The notes beneath the pieces were generated by a model. It saw nothing but the letters and a program-made list of their open reading frames with translations, did no database searches and was not told the DNA's origin. From Macrothele yani (Eukaryota; Arthropoda; Arachnida; Araneae; Macrothelidae): 64,000 nucleotides of DNA. The first letter of the stretch is position 1. Every line of letters begins with the position of its first letter. This document shows positions 10,249-21,009 of this stretch, one piece after another. The stretch spans positions 198,467,232 to 198,531,231 of the forward strand of contig CM076990.1 in NCBI GenBank assembly GCA_039090855.1, read 5' to 3'. Made by a program: the position numbers and the translations under genes.

Positions 10249-11978
10249 TACACTATATTGACCAAAGTCACCGGACACCCCTTCAAAAGGAAATGAACGG
10301 ATCCGCTGCGTTGTTAAGATGCGCAGTACAGCTGCAAACGGCATAAAAGCAAGCCTGCAGCTGACCGCAATCATATCGCACTGTGAGGTTGAGTGAAAAT
10401 GTCGCGGCGGAGAGAACTGCCTTTGAGAAAGGAGAGATTGTTGGGTGTTATATTATTTTGCTGTCCATAAGAGAAACCGAGAGGTGTTTAAACATACCCA
10501 ACCAAGTCAACTGTTTTGGATGTACTGAATAAGTGGAAGACACGTGGCGTGCCTGAAGCAGCAAAATGTACCGGCAGACCAAAGAAAATCTGTGATAGAG
10601 GACGTCAAAGCCTCAGGAAAGTCGTTACAGCTAATCGACAGAGTACTGCACAAGACCTCAGTGTACAGGTGAGTAAAAAGCTGCTGGAACCTCGGATATA
10701 CACGTACCATTCGCAGAAAACTTCATTCCATGGGTTACCGTGGTCGTGCGGCTGCTCATAAGCCTTTCATCTCCACTCGGAATGCTACTCATCGTTTAGC
10801 ATGGTGTAATGAACATTTATCGTGGACCGTAGACCAATGGAAACGGGTCCTATGGACTGATGAATCCAAATACACGATCCTATCAGTCTGATGGCCGTGT
10901 GTCGGTATGGCGGCATCCGGGCGAACGCTATTTACCACAGTGTACTGTTCCCACGGTCAAGTTTGGAGCTGTCAATGTACTCGTGTGGGGGTGTTTTTCG
11001 TGGTATGGTCACGGCCCATTGGTTATCGTGGACAACCCTGTTAACCAGCATGTCTACCTCGATATTCTGGACAATTATGCCCTACCAATACTATGGAGCT
11101 GAGCCTTGTTGGTAACAGCAGGATAATGCACCTAACCATAAAGCAAGGTTTCAAAATCGCTTTATTCTAATTTATCATAAGGACTGTTACGTTGTGGTGT
11201 GACGATAATTCCGTGTGTGTGGACTGGCCAGCACAGAGCCTTGATCTTAATCCCATACAGCACCTATGGGATGAATTAGAGCGCCGCATAAGAAGTTTGG
11301 AACCAAGGCCTACTACTAAGCAACAGCTAGCGGCAGCATTATTTACTGAATGGAAGCGCATACCCATTGCTGTGTTCCAAAACCTTGTCGAAAGCATGTC
11401 TCGAAGGGTCAGTGCATGCATTTAAGGCCAGAGGTGGTTTCAAAATATCTTTATTCAAGGTAGAAATCAGGAGACGAACTAATAAGGACGTCTAAATACA
11501 AATAAAATACGATCAAAGATCGTTAAACTACTAAAACCTATATAAAAATATACAGCATAGTGCACAAGTTGAAAAATGGAGCAAAATTACAGCTCGTGAT
11601 AAATGAACAGCGACAAGCATGTCTGGGCATTTAGGAAGGATTTTAACAAAAAAACTTATTGCTCATAAGTGCATTGCTGTGCGATTAACAAACTTGTTCA
11701 AGAAAATATTGAGAGCTTCAGGAGACAACATTTCTCTTGAAAAAAAAAAAAAAAAAAAAATACAATAAGACAGTAAGGTGTAACACATCATAGTTACAAG
11801 AATGTACAGTACAAAGCAATTGACAAACTGATCATAAGACAAATCAATGAAATGATGAATATCAGGAGAAGAACAAACTTGGACTTCCTGGTGTACCGAC
11901 ATGGTACTCATGTATGTCAATAAATGCTATGTTGTGTTTCTCTTCTAAGTGTCCGGTGACTTTTGTCAATATAGTGTA
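10249..11978 (+). mobile_element. Tc1-like transposon with complete TIRs
   Basis: The TIR TACACTATATTGACCAAAGT at 10249 pairs with its inverse ending GTCAATATAGTGTA at 11978, about 28 bp on each side, inserted at TA. At 1.73 kb it is longer than usual. The extra 500 bp between the transposase stop and the right TIR (11426-11948) holds an A(20) tract and no coding, and may be an insertion. Confidence 0.92.
10399..11425 (+). pseudogene. Tc1 transposase, broken, catalytic Glu replaced by Gln
   Basis: It starts at the ATG at 10399 (MSRRRELPL). Frames then shift repeatedly. Pieces: KWKTRGVPEAAKCTGRPKK (GRPR linker), DGRVSVWRHPGERY, FGAVNVLVWGCFSWYGHGPL (the G-V-W-G block of Tc1), QDNAPNHKARF (second Asp) and SLDLNPIQHLWDEL. 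In Tc1 transposases the last motif is NPIEHLW; here CAG gives Gln, removing the third catalytic residue. The end EEESMSRR-like block reads VESMSRRVSACI. Confidence 0.85.
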
Positions 11979-13473
11979 TGTGCCAGTTATAAGATCTAAA
12001 AAAAAGGGCGCGCGGGCGGACGGGGGAGGGGTGAAGAATAGCTTTCCGCGGTAATTTAAAAATAAAATCAAAAATGAAAGTTTAAAGAAAGAAAGAATCG
12101 AGAAAGGTAGAGAATGCATGCATGTTCTATACCCAATTTAGTATTTATTTATATATTTGTTAATACTGCTTTTACAGTTGTGTTTCATTTCCGAAAACAC
12201 TGTAATACGTAGTTGCTTCTTACAATGAATAACTAACAACTGTTGCTAACTGTAAAAGGTACGAGATGTAATAATTTTTTTAGATTAGAAATATTCTTTT
12301 TAGATTAGTTCGTAGGAAATAATTTTTTCATAACAGGTATATATACAAAATATTTTTCGTAGCATTTTTCTATGACAACTGTAAAAACTGCACTAAAAGA
12401 AATTTTATGTTTCGAAAACCGTCTTCTGTTTTGCAGACGAAAAGCAATATTTACTGTCTGTGTGGTGTGTATTTGTAAACTGCTTTTTAAAAGTATCGTT
12501 AACCCACCTTCGAAAAGTAAAGCTATCAGCATCCACGCTGCCTTACGACGTCCGTTTTTTTTTTACTTCCTCCGCATGACTGAGACTGCAGATTGTTGTG
12601 TGAACAACAGTGGAACAATTTCGATTTTTCCCTCAACAGATGGCGCTAGCGGACAAATAGGTTCGTTCTTGTGTGTGTCAGGAAATGAAGCTGAGGATGA
12701 AGACTCCGAAACCGAAGTATCACGAGCGCGCTTCTCGGGGGAAAAAACTGCTCGCGTGTGTCTAGTGGGAACCCGAAGCGGTGGATGAGAAGGCTGGCAG
12801 AAAAAAACACACGGAAACAGGTAAGCCTGCATCTCTTGCCCTGTTATTGACGTTGCCACCCGTCGCGTGAGGACCTCTTTACCAATGTCGATTCCAAAGT
12901 ACTTTATTGATTTAATTTCATGTTCTGGAAATGAATTTGAATGTAATTCTCAGGAAATTAATCCATTAGAGAAATAATTTTAATTTCTGAGGGCTGTATT
13001 GTTACGAAGGTTGGGAGAGAAAACAGGAAAAAGAAAAAAAAAAAATTGCGTTTGATGAACTACTGCAGCTCCGAACTTTTCAAAGTTGGGTACTGACAGA
13101 TAAATTTATTGAATAGTTTCATGGGGTAAAACCTCGTTCCGGAAAATTTATTGGAAGTCGAGTGCTTTTACGATATCTGTAATTTTTTAGGTAATGGATA
13201 TCGTATTTTCCAGGCGTTTTTGACGACTTGGGACAAAAATTGTTTGTCAAGTTTTACTTTACTTTGGGAGAAAAAAAAAACAAAACGAAATTCTGTTGCA
13301 TTTCGAAGTCTCCGATTTACGAAGAAAAAACCAAAAACCCGCATCATCTGTCGCGTTTTACTCGAATTCAGAGGAAAAAAAAAAAAAAAAAAAAAAAAAA
13401 AGACACCAGGAAAAGTTCTCTTACCCAGTTCGACAACTTTGGGGGAAATAATTCACTCATTATCTGCCATGCC
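11979..13473. other. Mostly unique sequence, possible exon edge near 12820
   Basis: No transposon signature recognised. Contains A-rich tracts (13376-13400). A 138-codon open frame at 12372-12788 resembles no family I know. A strong splice-donor match (CAG|GTAAGC) lies at 12820/12821 downstream of it, after its stop codon. This is the best place in the window for a host exon, but the evidence is weak. Confidence 0.3.
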
Positions 13474-13485
13474 TTACTTAACTTT

Positions 13486-13698
13486 TTTTTTTTTTGATTG
13501 GAGGTTTAACGACCACCGTGAGCAACTCAATGGGCTATAAGCAGTCTCGCCCGTCCCTAATTTAGGGTCACTGGTTCCAGGGAAGGGAGAGAGCTAGTGC
13601 CGTAAGACAAACACAACATCCATGCCTCACCGAGATCCGAACCCGGACCCCGTTCGGACGAATGATCAGAGGCCATCGCTTAGACCACTGCGCCACCG
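13486..13698 (-). mobile_element. tRNA-derived SINE, inverse orientation
   Basis: Full-length copy with its A tail at the left (13483-13495 as T's) and an approximately 11-bp TSD TACTTAACTTT at 13475-13485 and 13699-13709. Majority subfamily. Confidence 0.95.
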
Positions 13699-13830
13699 TA
13701 CTTAACTTTGCAAGAATATCTGCAAGACAAAAAGAAGATATCGAAAAAATACTTTCTAAGGCACTTCAGCTTCTAAAATATCTTGTCTTCATCTCAACTG
13801 GTGAATTAATCGGAATTGAGACTTGGTCTT

Positions 13831-13905
13831 TCTGGGTGGTGTAGTGGTTAGCATACTCGAGCGCTATACGGGAGACGCGTATTCGATTCCCGCTCCAGGA
13901 CGACG
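13831..13905 (+). pseudogene. tRNA-like (Gly/Asp-like) pseudogene or SINE head
   Basis: A box-like GTAGTGGTTAGC and B box TTCGATTCCCG are spaced as in a tRNA gene. The anticodon loop appears eight bases long and the acceptor arms do not pair well, so it is not a working tRNA. The downstream CAGGACGACGAAGTTTTCAA may belong to a SINE body. Confidence 0.55.
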
Positions 13906-14067
13906 AAGTTTTCAAGTTTTCGGGTATTATCTGACTTATCATCCTTGTCATATTTACACCAAAAAACGGATTCTCATCTTCAACATTATTGGTTTTTTGC
14001 TTTCTCAGGACGATATGTTGAAGATATCTTCCCTACATCTGTCTGCATCGAAGACTAGCAGAAGTAG

Positions 14068-14170
14068 CCTATCTCTAATCTAGGGCTCCAGGCAAGGGAG
14101 AGATTCAGAACCGTAGGACAAAATCAACATTCCTCTCTTAACACAGGATTCGAACCCGACCTCAGTGATA
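14068..14170 (-). mobile_element. Diverged SINE copy
   Basis: On the minus strand GTCGGGTTCGAATCCTGTG (B box) is followed by a body alignable throughout to the abundant SINE: TCCTACGG for TCTTACGG, then CTCTCCCTTGCCTGGA. Much more divergent than the other copies; an older or different subfamily. The head is missing. Confidence 0.7.
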
Positions 14171-14333
14171 AGAAGAATAAAAACCCATCGTCCCCTGTTT
14201 TCACTAGATGAGTTAAATGCCTATTCTTCACCATAGCATCTCTAAGACATTATACTGATATTTTCACCTGATGAGTCTAACCACGCTGCTTTAAAAATAA
14301 TTTGATGATACCCGCACTCCACCGGACTGATAT

Positions 14334-15405
14334 TTTCGCATGATCGGTACATAGTGCTACGGCGCAGCATAGCTAGTGAGGTAGCAAATCAATTTATGGC
14401 TGCTACTGGCAAGCGGATCTCCCGAAAAACTGTCGCCAGACGTTTGCATGAAGGAGGACTATACGCCCGCCGTCCTGTTGTGTGCATCCCATTGTCCAGA
14501 CGTCACAGTACCGCCCGTTTGCAATGGTGCCATCAACATCGCAATTGGACTGATAACGACTGGTCTGCTTTCCTCTTCTCAGATGAGAGTAGATACAGTC
14601 TATCGTCTGATTGTCGACGACAACTGATCTGGCGTGATAGTGGTACTGCATATTGTCCAGCAAACATACAGGAAAGGGACCGATATCCGACATGTAGTGT
14701 CATGGTATGGGCTGGCATCATGATCAATGGCCGTACGTCCCTCTATGTGCTTCCAACTGGGACTATGACTGGCCAACGATACATTAATGATGTTCTGCTA
14801 CCTCATGTTCGCGTGTTCCGTGGTGCTGTCGGTGATAGATTCATTTTCATGGACGACAACGCAACATGTCATCGAGCAGTCGCTGTCCAGGAGTGTCTTG
14901 AGAGCGAGGATATTCAACGCCTCGTATGGCCAGCACGTTCTCCAGATCTGAATCCCATTGAAAATGTGTGGGATGCTTTGGGGAGGAGTCTTGCTGGTCG
15001 CCAATGCCCTCCAATAAACAAGGACACCCTCATCCGTGCACTGACAGAGGAATAGGATAAATTAACCCAACAGCTGCTTGATAATGTTGTGCAAAGCATG
15101 ACACGACGTGTGAAATCTTGCATCGCCCTCCATGGTGGCCATATCCCGTATTGACATCTTACGCCGGAACGCCTGCGGACGGTAATTTCATTTTTTTCAC
15201 GTTTGCGTATTCTGCACAAAATGGCCTGTTTGTCCCTTGAACACGTTCCAAAGCCTTCTGGATTTCAGAGTACAATAAATTGTCTTTCTTGTAATGTCCT
15301 GGCATTCTGACATTTTTTTATTTCACTTGGCATCCAACCACACTTACTTTTTTATGCGCTATATAGCCGTTTATGATCCGTCCTTAGCAATTGTCCAGCA
15401 GTGTA
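14334..15405 (+). mobile_element. Tc1-like transposon, 5' truncated
   Basis: The right TIR at 15405 reads inward as TACACTGCTGGACAATTGCT. The left TIR and the first HTH are missing. The right flank (TATTCACCTGATGAG) resembles the sequence left of the break (GATATTTTCACCTGATGAG at 14258), so the host seems to be a low-copy tandem-like repeat. Confidence 0.85.
14340..15154 (+). CDS. Tc1 DD34E transposase, nearly intact but N-truncated
   Basis: One frame reads from DRYIVLRRSIASEV to HIPY with a single in-frame TAG at 15053, near the C-terminus. Visible: the second HTH (SRKTVARRLHEGGL), first catalytic Asp in FSDESRYSL, VMVWAGIM block, second Asp in FMDDNATCH, and Glu in SPDLNPIENVWDALG. The second Asp and Glu are separated by 34 residues, the DD34E signature of Tc1. 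The first HTH is gone with the 5' end, so it should not bind TIRs normally. It is the best-preserved transposase catalytic domain in the window, with the whole triad present. Confidence 0.88.
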
Positions 15406-15634
15406 TATTCACCTGATGAGTGAATTATTCTGCATCACCACGATATCTTTATCGATGTCAAACACCTCTCTAAGACCACGACATCTGGAATACATGCATG
15501 CTGCCAAAATCTTTGCATGGGAGTAGGGTATTTTCGTACAACTACGATATCTTTAAAGTATCCTGCTGATATCATCAACATGTATGTCAAATACAACCTC
15601 ATGAGTATGATGTGTGTAAGGAAACATAAACCGA

Positions 15635-15901
15635 TACACCATTAAAATTTTTGTGGTAGGTTGCACCAAAAATTGGTGCAACACCAGCTGCACCACTGTT
15701 TTTAGAAAAGATACACCATTCTGTGGTGCAAAATAAACCCGAAAACATGGTGCAACTTTGTACCATAACGTAGTAAAAAGTTGAACCACGTTGTTAGGTT
15801 TTGTTTGCAAAACACGATGGTGTATCTTTTTTCAGAAAGGGGTGCAGCTAGAGTAGCACCACTTTTTGGTACAACCTGCCACAAATTTATTTTACAGTGT
15901 A
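15635..15901. mobile_element. Palindromic MITE with TA ends
   Basis: The left half (from TACACCATT) and the right half (ending ACAGTGTA) are inverted copies over about 110 bp each: GTGGTAGGTTGCACC versus GGTACAACCTGCCAC, GCAACACCAGCTGCACC versus GGTGCAGCTAGAGTAGCACC, AAAGATACACCAT versus ATGGTGTATCTTTT. The outermost bases are TA on each side. No coding. Likely a non-autonomous Tc1/mariner foldback. Confidence 0.8.
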
Positions 15902-16360
15902 CCTTCAGTTTGGGTCAGTCATTTGTCCTGTGATATTCTACAGGTACGATGCTGATACCTTCCACCGAGGAAAATTTTCGCATGAGGATGATATCTTGAA
16001 ACTATCCTTCGAACAATTTTGCCAGACCCGTTCATTTTAGCTAATTAATGAACACCCACGGTTTTAGTTGCACTTCCATGACTTCCGTTTCTCTGCGTGA
16101 CCTTTCTCACCAATGCATCTTTTTAAGGGAAATTAAGGCCAACAGAAGAGAACACAGAGGGAGAACAAGATTGCATTTCAACGTTTCAGAGTTCAGTTTT
16201 TCAAACGAATAGGAACACGGGGTATGGATTGTGGTGATGGAGAAGAGAGAGATGGTAACGTTTGTATTAAAAATATAAATGAAAGGTCCCTTCAGATACA
16301 TGTATTCCAAGGAAATCGACTTTCGTGTGTAAATTAAATTTAAGTTTTTCTTTACGAAGT
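15902..16360. other. No recognised feature
   Basis: Includes weak echoes of the GATATCTTGAA / CGCATGA motifs found at 14000-14340 and 15410-15560, possibly old tandem units. Nothing coding. Confidence 0.4.
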
Positions 16361-16368
16361 CAAATTTG

Positions 16369-16588
16369 CAGCCCCGGTGGCGCAGTGGTCTAAGCGATGG
16401 CCTTTGATATTCGTCTGAAAGGGGTCCGGGTTCGAATTCCGGTGAGGCATGGATGTTGTGTTTGTCTTACGGCACTGGCTCTCTCCCTTCCCTGGAACCA
16501 ATGACCCTAAATTAGGGACGGGCGACTGTTTATAGCCCATTGAGTTGCTAACGGTGGTCGTTAAACCCCCAATCAAAAGAAAAAAAAA
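16369..16588 (+). mobile_element. tRNA-derived SINE (left member of a tail-to-tail pair)
   Basis: Near full-length majority-subfamily copy ending in an A-rich tail. The left flank is CAAATTTG (16361-16368). The same 8-mer occurs after the adjacent inverted SINE at 16720-16727. Confidence 0.93.
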
Positions 16589-16604
16589 ATTGGGATCTTT
16601 GATT

Positions 16605-16715
16605 CCAGGAAGGGAAGAGAACCAATGCCGTAAGATGAATGCACTATCCATGCCTCATCCGGGTCTCGGGCCAGGACCCACTTGGACGAACGGCCATAGA
16701 TGACTACATCAGGAC
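16605..16715 (-). mobile_element. Diverged inverted SINE fragment
   Basis: In inverse orientation the segment reads like the SINE from TTCCAGGAAGGGAAGAG through CATGCCTCATCCGGGTCTCG to TTGGACGAACGGCC. It aligns to the family with about one change in six. It lies immediately after the tail of the copy at 16369. Confidence 0.8.
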
Positions 16716-16728
16716 TGCCCAAATTTGG

Positions 16729-17199
16729 TTTCATTTTATTCTGTAATTTTAATCAGTAGCAAGGTAAGATAATATAAGGAACAAGTGATTGTTAGCGTAC
16801 ATGTTTTTCCTTTTTTAAATCCAGGAACCAAATGCTAGACTTTCTAGCTCAGGCGTAGGTTGGGTCTGGCTCGGGCATTATGGGTTGGGCTCGACCCGTG
16901 CAGACTTCTGCCCACCCCATGCTTACATCCGGTATGCCAAGTATTTTGCTGTGGGCACGGTGTATACACTCGAGTCCAGAAGTTAAGCATAATCAATATG
17001 CTTGTGAATATTTCGAGAAACAATCCTCGGAATGGCTCAAAACTGGGTATGCTTGAGTAATAACATATTGCAACTACAACAGCAGACAAAACAAGTTATG
17101 AAACGAAGTTTATTGCATTACCTATGCAAATTTACAAAAATCAGCAACACAGTGATTTTCGTGTTGAGTACATAAAATTGAAAACTGGCTAGTGCACTA
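16729..17199. other. No recognised feature
   Basis: Contains a short GGGTYGGGCTCG-type direct repeat (16855-16905). No coding or mobile-element signature. Confidence 0.45.
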
Positions 17200-18095
17200 T
17201 GATTAATAAGGATATGGTGATCCCTTGCAGCCACGCAAGCCTCTCATCGACTTCTCATGCTGTTTATCAGGTTGTCCAAGATTCTGCGGGCAACACTCCT
17301 GACGAAGAGCAGTTCGGAGCTCCAGAATGGTCCTTGGTGGAGACTGACGAGCTGCAATTCGCCTCCCTAGGGCATCCAATGCATTCTGTATCGGATTCTT
17401 ATCTGAGGACCTTGCTGGCCATTCCATTTGCTGGATATCTTGACTTTGGAGAAAATCATCCACCAGCGGAGCTCTGTGGGGACGTGCATTATCATCCGTG
17501 AATACCAGCTCTGGTCCCACGGCACCTCTTAAAAGTCTCACATGAGGTTCCAGTACCTCGTTTCTGTGCAGTACAGCAGTATCAGTACTTCTGTCGAAGA
17601 TATGGAGCTCTGTGCACCCATTCAACATGATGCTGCCCATGCCATGACTGCATGGTCACCAAATTGGTCCCCTTCCCTGATGTTATTGGGATTGTAACAG
17701 GTTCCCCGTTCTCTCCATAGGGTGATTCAACGAGAATCAGTCTGTGAACTGAATCTGGATTCATCAGTGAAGAGCACATTGATTCAGTGTCCAGTTTCGA
17801 CGTTATCGACTCCAGTTTAAACTGGCCCCTCCGGTTCACAGGGATGAGCAGGAAACAAACTACTGGACTTCTGACATAGAGACCAGTTGCTCCGAGCCTT
17901 CTGTAAAAATGTTATCGTGATACTCATGATCCGGAGGCGGCCGCAAGCTCTGGAGAGAGTTGCCTGGCAGACATCGTCCGATGAAGTCGTGTAGTTAATG
18001 CAAGATATCTGTCCTGCTGAGGGGTTGTGACTCTTGGACAACGTTGTATTGGTTGGCGTCTAACGTCTCCTGTCTCTTGGAACCGGGTGTAGAAC
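17200..18095 (-). mobile_element. Tc1-like relic cut by a foldback element
   Basis: Minus-strand transposase pieces: FYTRFQETGDVRRQPIQRC (linker), VTTPQQDRYLALTTRL, YVRSPVVCFL, then LHRNEVLEPHVRLLRGAVG, a catalytic-Asp motif FTDDNARPHRAP and WPARSSDKNPIQNALDALG. The third catalytic position is Gln where Glu is expected. The N-terminal HTH is missing: homology stops at 18095, where a foldback element begins. No TIR is recognised on the left. Confidence 0.8.
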
Positions 18096-19127
18096 TGGCC
18101 ACAAAAATTTTAAGGGGCCGTATAAAAATTGCGTTTTTGACCACTTCGTGGCCCCGTCCCAACAGGTTGGTTATTTGAGTTACATGAAGTTTCCGTAATT
18201 TCGTATTTTCATAATTGCGATATTTAATGTAATTCTTTATAAAAAAATGTTTATAATGTACAACTCAACAAAAGAATTTCAGGGTTTATAAGCTGCAGCT
18301 CCACAAATTCTCAGCGGGCATGTGCAAACGCAGGAAACTTGTCGGGGTAAGGGGTGGGGCTTAATGATTGGACCAAAAATATAAAATGTAAAGAATTTCT
18401 GAACCGACCGGGAGATTTTCAGTGTTTACAAACTACACCTCATTAAAGCTTTTGCTGGCATCTGCTACCGTAGGAAATCTGTCTTTGGGAGGGCGGTGGC
18501 AGGGGGCTTTACGCCAAAAATATGGAACATAAGAATTTCTAGAGCTGTAGTTTGTAAACGCTGAAAATCTCTCGATCGGAGCAGAAATTCTCTATATTTC
18601 ATATTTTCTGCATTATCCCAACCCTCCTCCACCCTCACCCCGACAGTCTTCCTGCGTTAGCTAATGCGCGGAGGGAATTTGTTGGGTTGTATTTGTAAAT
18701 ACTCAAAATGTTTGGTATTAACCTCCCCCCCCCCTCCTTCCCCAACAGGTTTCCTGCTTTAGCACATGCCGGTAGAGAATTTGTTGAGTTGTATTTGTAA
18801 ACGCCGAAAATCTTCCGATCGGACGAGAAATTCCTTATATTTCATATTTTTGGTATTAATCCCCCCCCCCCCACACACACCGACAAGTTTCCTGCGTTTG
18901 CATATACCCGTACAGAATTTGTGGAGCTGCGGTTTATAAACCATTAAATTCTTTTGTTCAGTTGTAGATCACAAATATTTTTTATAAAGATTTACATCAA
19001 ATATGGGAATTAAGAAAATACGAAATTACGTAAACTTTATGTGACTCAGATATTCAACCTGTGGGGACGTGTCTACGAAGCGGTCAAAAACGCAATTTCT
19101 ATACTGCCCCTCAAATTTTTTGTGGCG
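18096..19127. mobile_element. Foldback element, about 1.03 kb, arms of about 500 bp
   Basis: The left end TGGCCACAAAAATTTTAAGG and right end CCTCAAATTTTTTGTGGCGA are inverted. So are the following stretches: ATTGCGTTTTTGACCACTTC against GAAGCGGTCAAAAACGCAAT, and AATTTCGTATTTTCATAATT against its inverse at 19012. Each arm also contains two diverged ~150-bp sub-units with TTTGTAAACGCCGAAAATC and poly-C tracts. No coding. A half copy lies at 31560-31965. Confidence 0.85.
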
Positions 19128-19356
19128 AGTTCACTGGGTGCTAGTCCTCCGGGTGGCCAGTTCTCTGGGTGCTAGTCCTCCGGGTGGCCAGTTCTCTGGG
19201 TGCTAGTCCTCCGGGTGGCCAGTTCTCCAGGTGCTAGTTATCCGGGTGGCCAGTTCTCTGGGTGCTAGTTCTCTGGGTGGCCAGTTCTCCGGTTGCTAGT
19301 TCTCCAGTTGCTAGTTCTCCGAGTGCTAGTTCTCCGGGTGTCAGTTCTCCGCTTTG
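19127..19356 (+). repeat. Minisatellite, ~31-bp unit
   Basis: Tandem units alternating GGGTGCTAGTCCTCC and GGGTGGCCAGTTCTCT, about seven or eight copies with substitutions. It starts exactly at the right terminus of the foldback element, so it is probably part of that element or its target. Confidence 0.9.
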
Positions 19357-19397
19357 GCCCGAAAATCATGGAAAAGTTTCTTATTGAAAATGAAATA

Positions 19398-20545
19398 TTA
19401 AAAGAAAAATGTTTTGTGAACAATAGCTGCCACTCGGCGAGGCATCAATTCGATGAGGTGGCGATAGGTATCCTGGCGTATCTGGTAACATAATGTCAAC
19501 AGCAGGTACTCCAGTTCCCGTACATTTCGTGGGGGTGATGATTTAGCGCAAACCCGCTTTTCCAAGTCGAACCACAAATGTTCGATTGAGTTCATGTCAG
19601 GTGAATTTGGAGGCCAGGACATTAACAGCGTCACCAGCATGTTCTTCGAACCACTCCTTGACAATTCTGGCAGTGTGCCATGGCGCATTATCCTGTTGCT
19701 AATGGCCATCACCAGCAGGGAACAAAGTTTCCATGAATGAGTGAACTTGGTCCGCAACGATGTTCAGATACCTGACAGTTGTCAGGGATTGTGCTATTGG
19801 GATAACAGGGCCTAAAGTGTCCCAAGAAAACATCGCCCACTGCATAACACCGCCGCCGTCGGCTTGTTTCCGCCCAAGAGTGCATCTAGGTGACGTACCC
19901 TCCGTTGGTAATCGGCGTATCCGCGCTCGGCCGTCTACGTGATGCAACATGGAATCTTGATTCGCCAGACCTGTTCACTTTGTTCCAATCATCCATGGCC
20001 CAATCTCGATGATCTTGGGCCTATTTCGTGCGTTGTTGGCGATGACGTGCAGTGAGGATGGGGACCCGGCTGGGTCTTCGGGTACGCAGGCCCATGCGCA
20101 GGAGGCTGCGATGAACCGTGTGCTGTGATACATTGCCCTGATCACCAGTATTGTATCTGCGGGTGACTTTTCCCACTGTGCCCTTGCGGTCGCTGTGAAC
20201 AATGTGCGACAGTCTCCGCTCGCCTCTGGCGTCAGTGAGCTGCGGACGACACACTGCTGGACGACGGTTCTTCGTTAGGATCTGTGCTCCAATTTTGTTA
20301 CACACTCACTACAACGGCACGTGAACAACCCACAAGCCGCGCCATCACCATTTGTCCTTTATCAAACTTCGATAAATCGGCAGCTTTTCCCATTTATGGC
20401 TCCGAACACTCTACTAACCAAAAGCCGATCCTTGGTTTGTATTATATATACTGCTCTGTGAACTTCACCTGCGCCACCGTTCGGTCCCAGGCGCACTCAT
20501 TTCTCTAGGCCTAGGGTGGTCATAATGTAGTTTCTCATCGGTGTA
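19398..20545 (-). mobile_element. Tc1-like transposon, lacking its left end
   Basis: The right TIR GGTGGTCATAATGTAG...CATCGGTGTA ends at 20545. The same TIR borders the plus-strand copy 36129-37384, so both belong to one family. Minus-strand transposase pieces: GEWRRLSH-type linker region 20305-20021, VDGRARIRRLPTEG, MQWAMFSWDTLGPVIPIAQ, and SPDMNSIEHLWFDLEKRV with the catalytic Glu intact. Several frameshifts. The left TIR is absent; homology stops at about 19398. Confidence 0.85.
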
Positions 20546-21009
20546 CAACTGACTTATCCAGAAACAACCGGCTGTTCGGCATCTTTAAAATCATAACACT
20601 ACTCACTGTCTGTAGTATTGGCCCTCGGGTCTCACATGGGAAATTTTATGCACGACACTGTTGCATTCGCATGGCTCCGCTTGACACTGCGCCTGAGTTA
20701 CGTGTAGGAAGTTCTGACTCCACATTTGTAATCTTTATTGGTGATTAGCATATGTTTTCCGATAAGAGGGTGCCTAATCGCATTCAGCTGACGTAATCAG
20801 ATAATACGCACAAGAGCATCGTATCGATGTGTATCTATGGCCAATCAGTTCATTTGACCTCACCTAAAAGAATGTCGCATTTGTGATCCAGAGAAAAAGG
20901 ACGTAGACTACTAGCACTTCGTCCTAAATGCACGGGGTTTATCAAAATATTGGAGACACTTACTGTTTGTGGAGAACTTTTTATCAATAAGGTGTAGGTC
21001 CACCTCGGG
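20546..21009. other. No recognised feature
   Basis: No coding or repeat structure recognised between two Tc1 relics. Confidence 0.4.

Noticed and set aside
11141..11460. Shared GGTTTCAAAATNNCTTTATT at 11141 and 11433 as LINE 3' ends
   Set aside because: The first instance is transposase code (ARFQNRFI). The similarity is short and probably coincidental.
12563..12859. 98-codon minus-strand frame with a Ser-rich stretch
   Set aside because: It overlaps another unsupported frame on the other strand, with no recognised domain. Kept only as part of the unassigned region.
13831..13905. Functional tRNA gene
   Set aside because: A and B boxes are present, but the acceptor stem does not pair and the anticodon loop has the wrong size.
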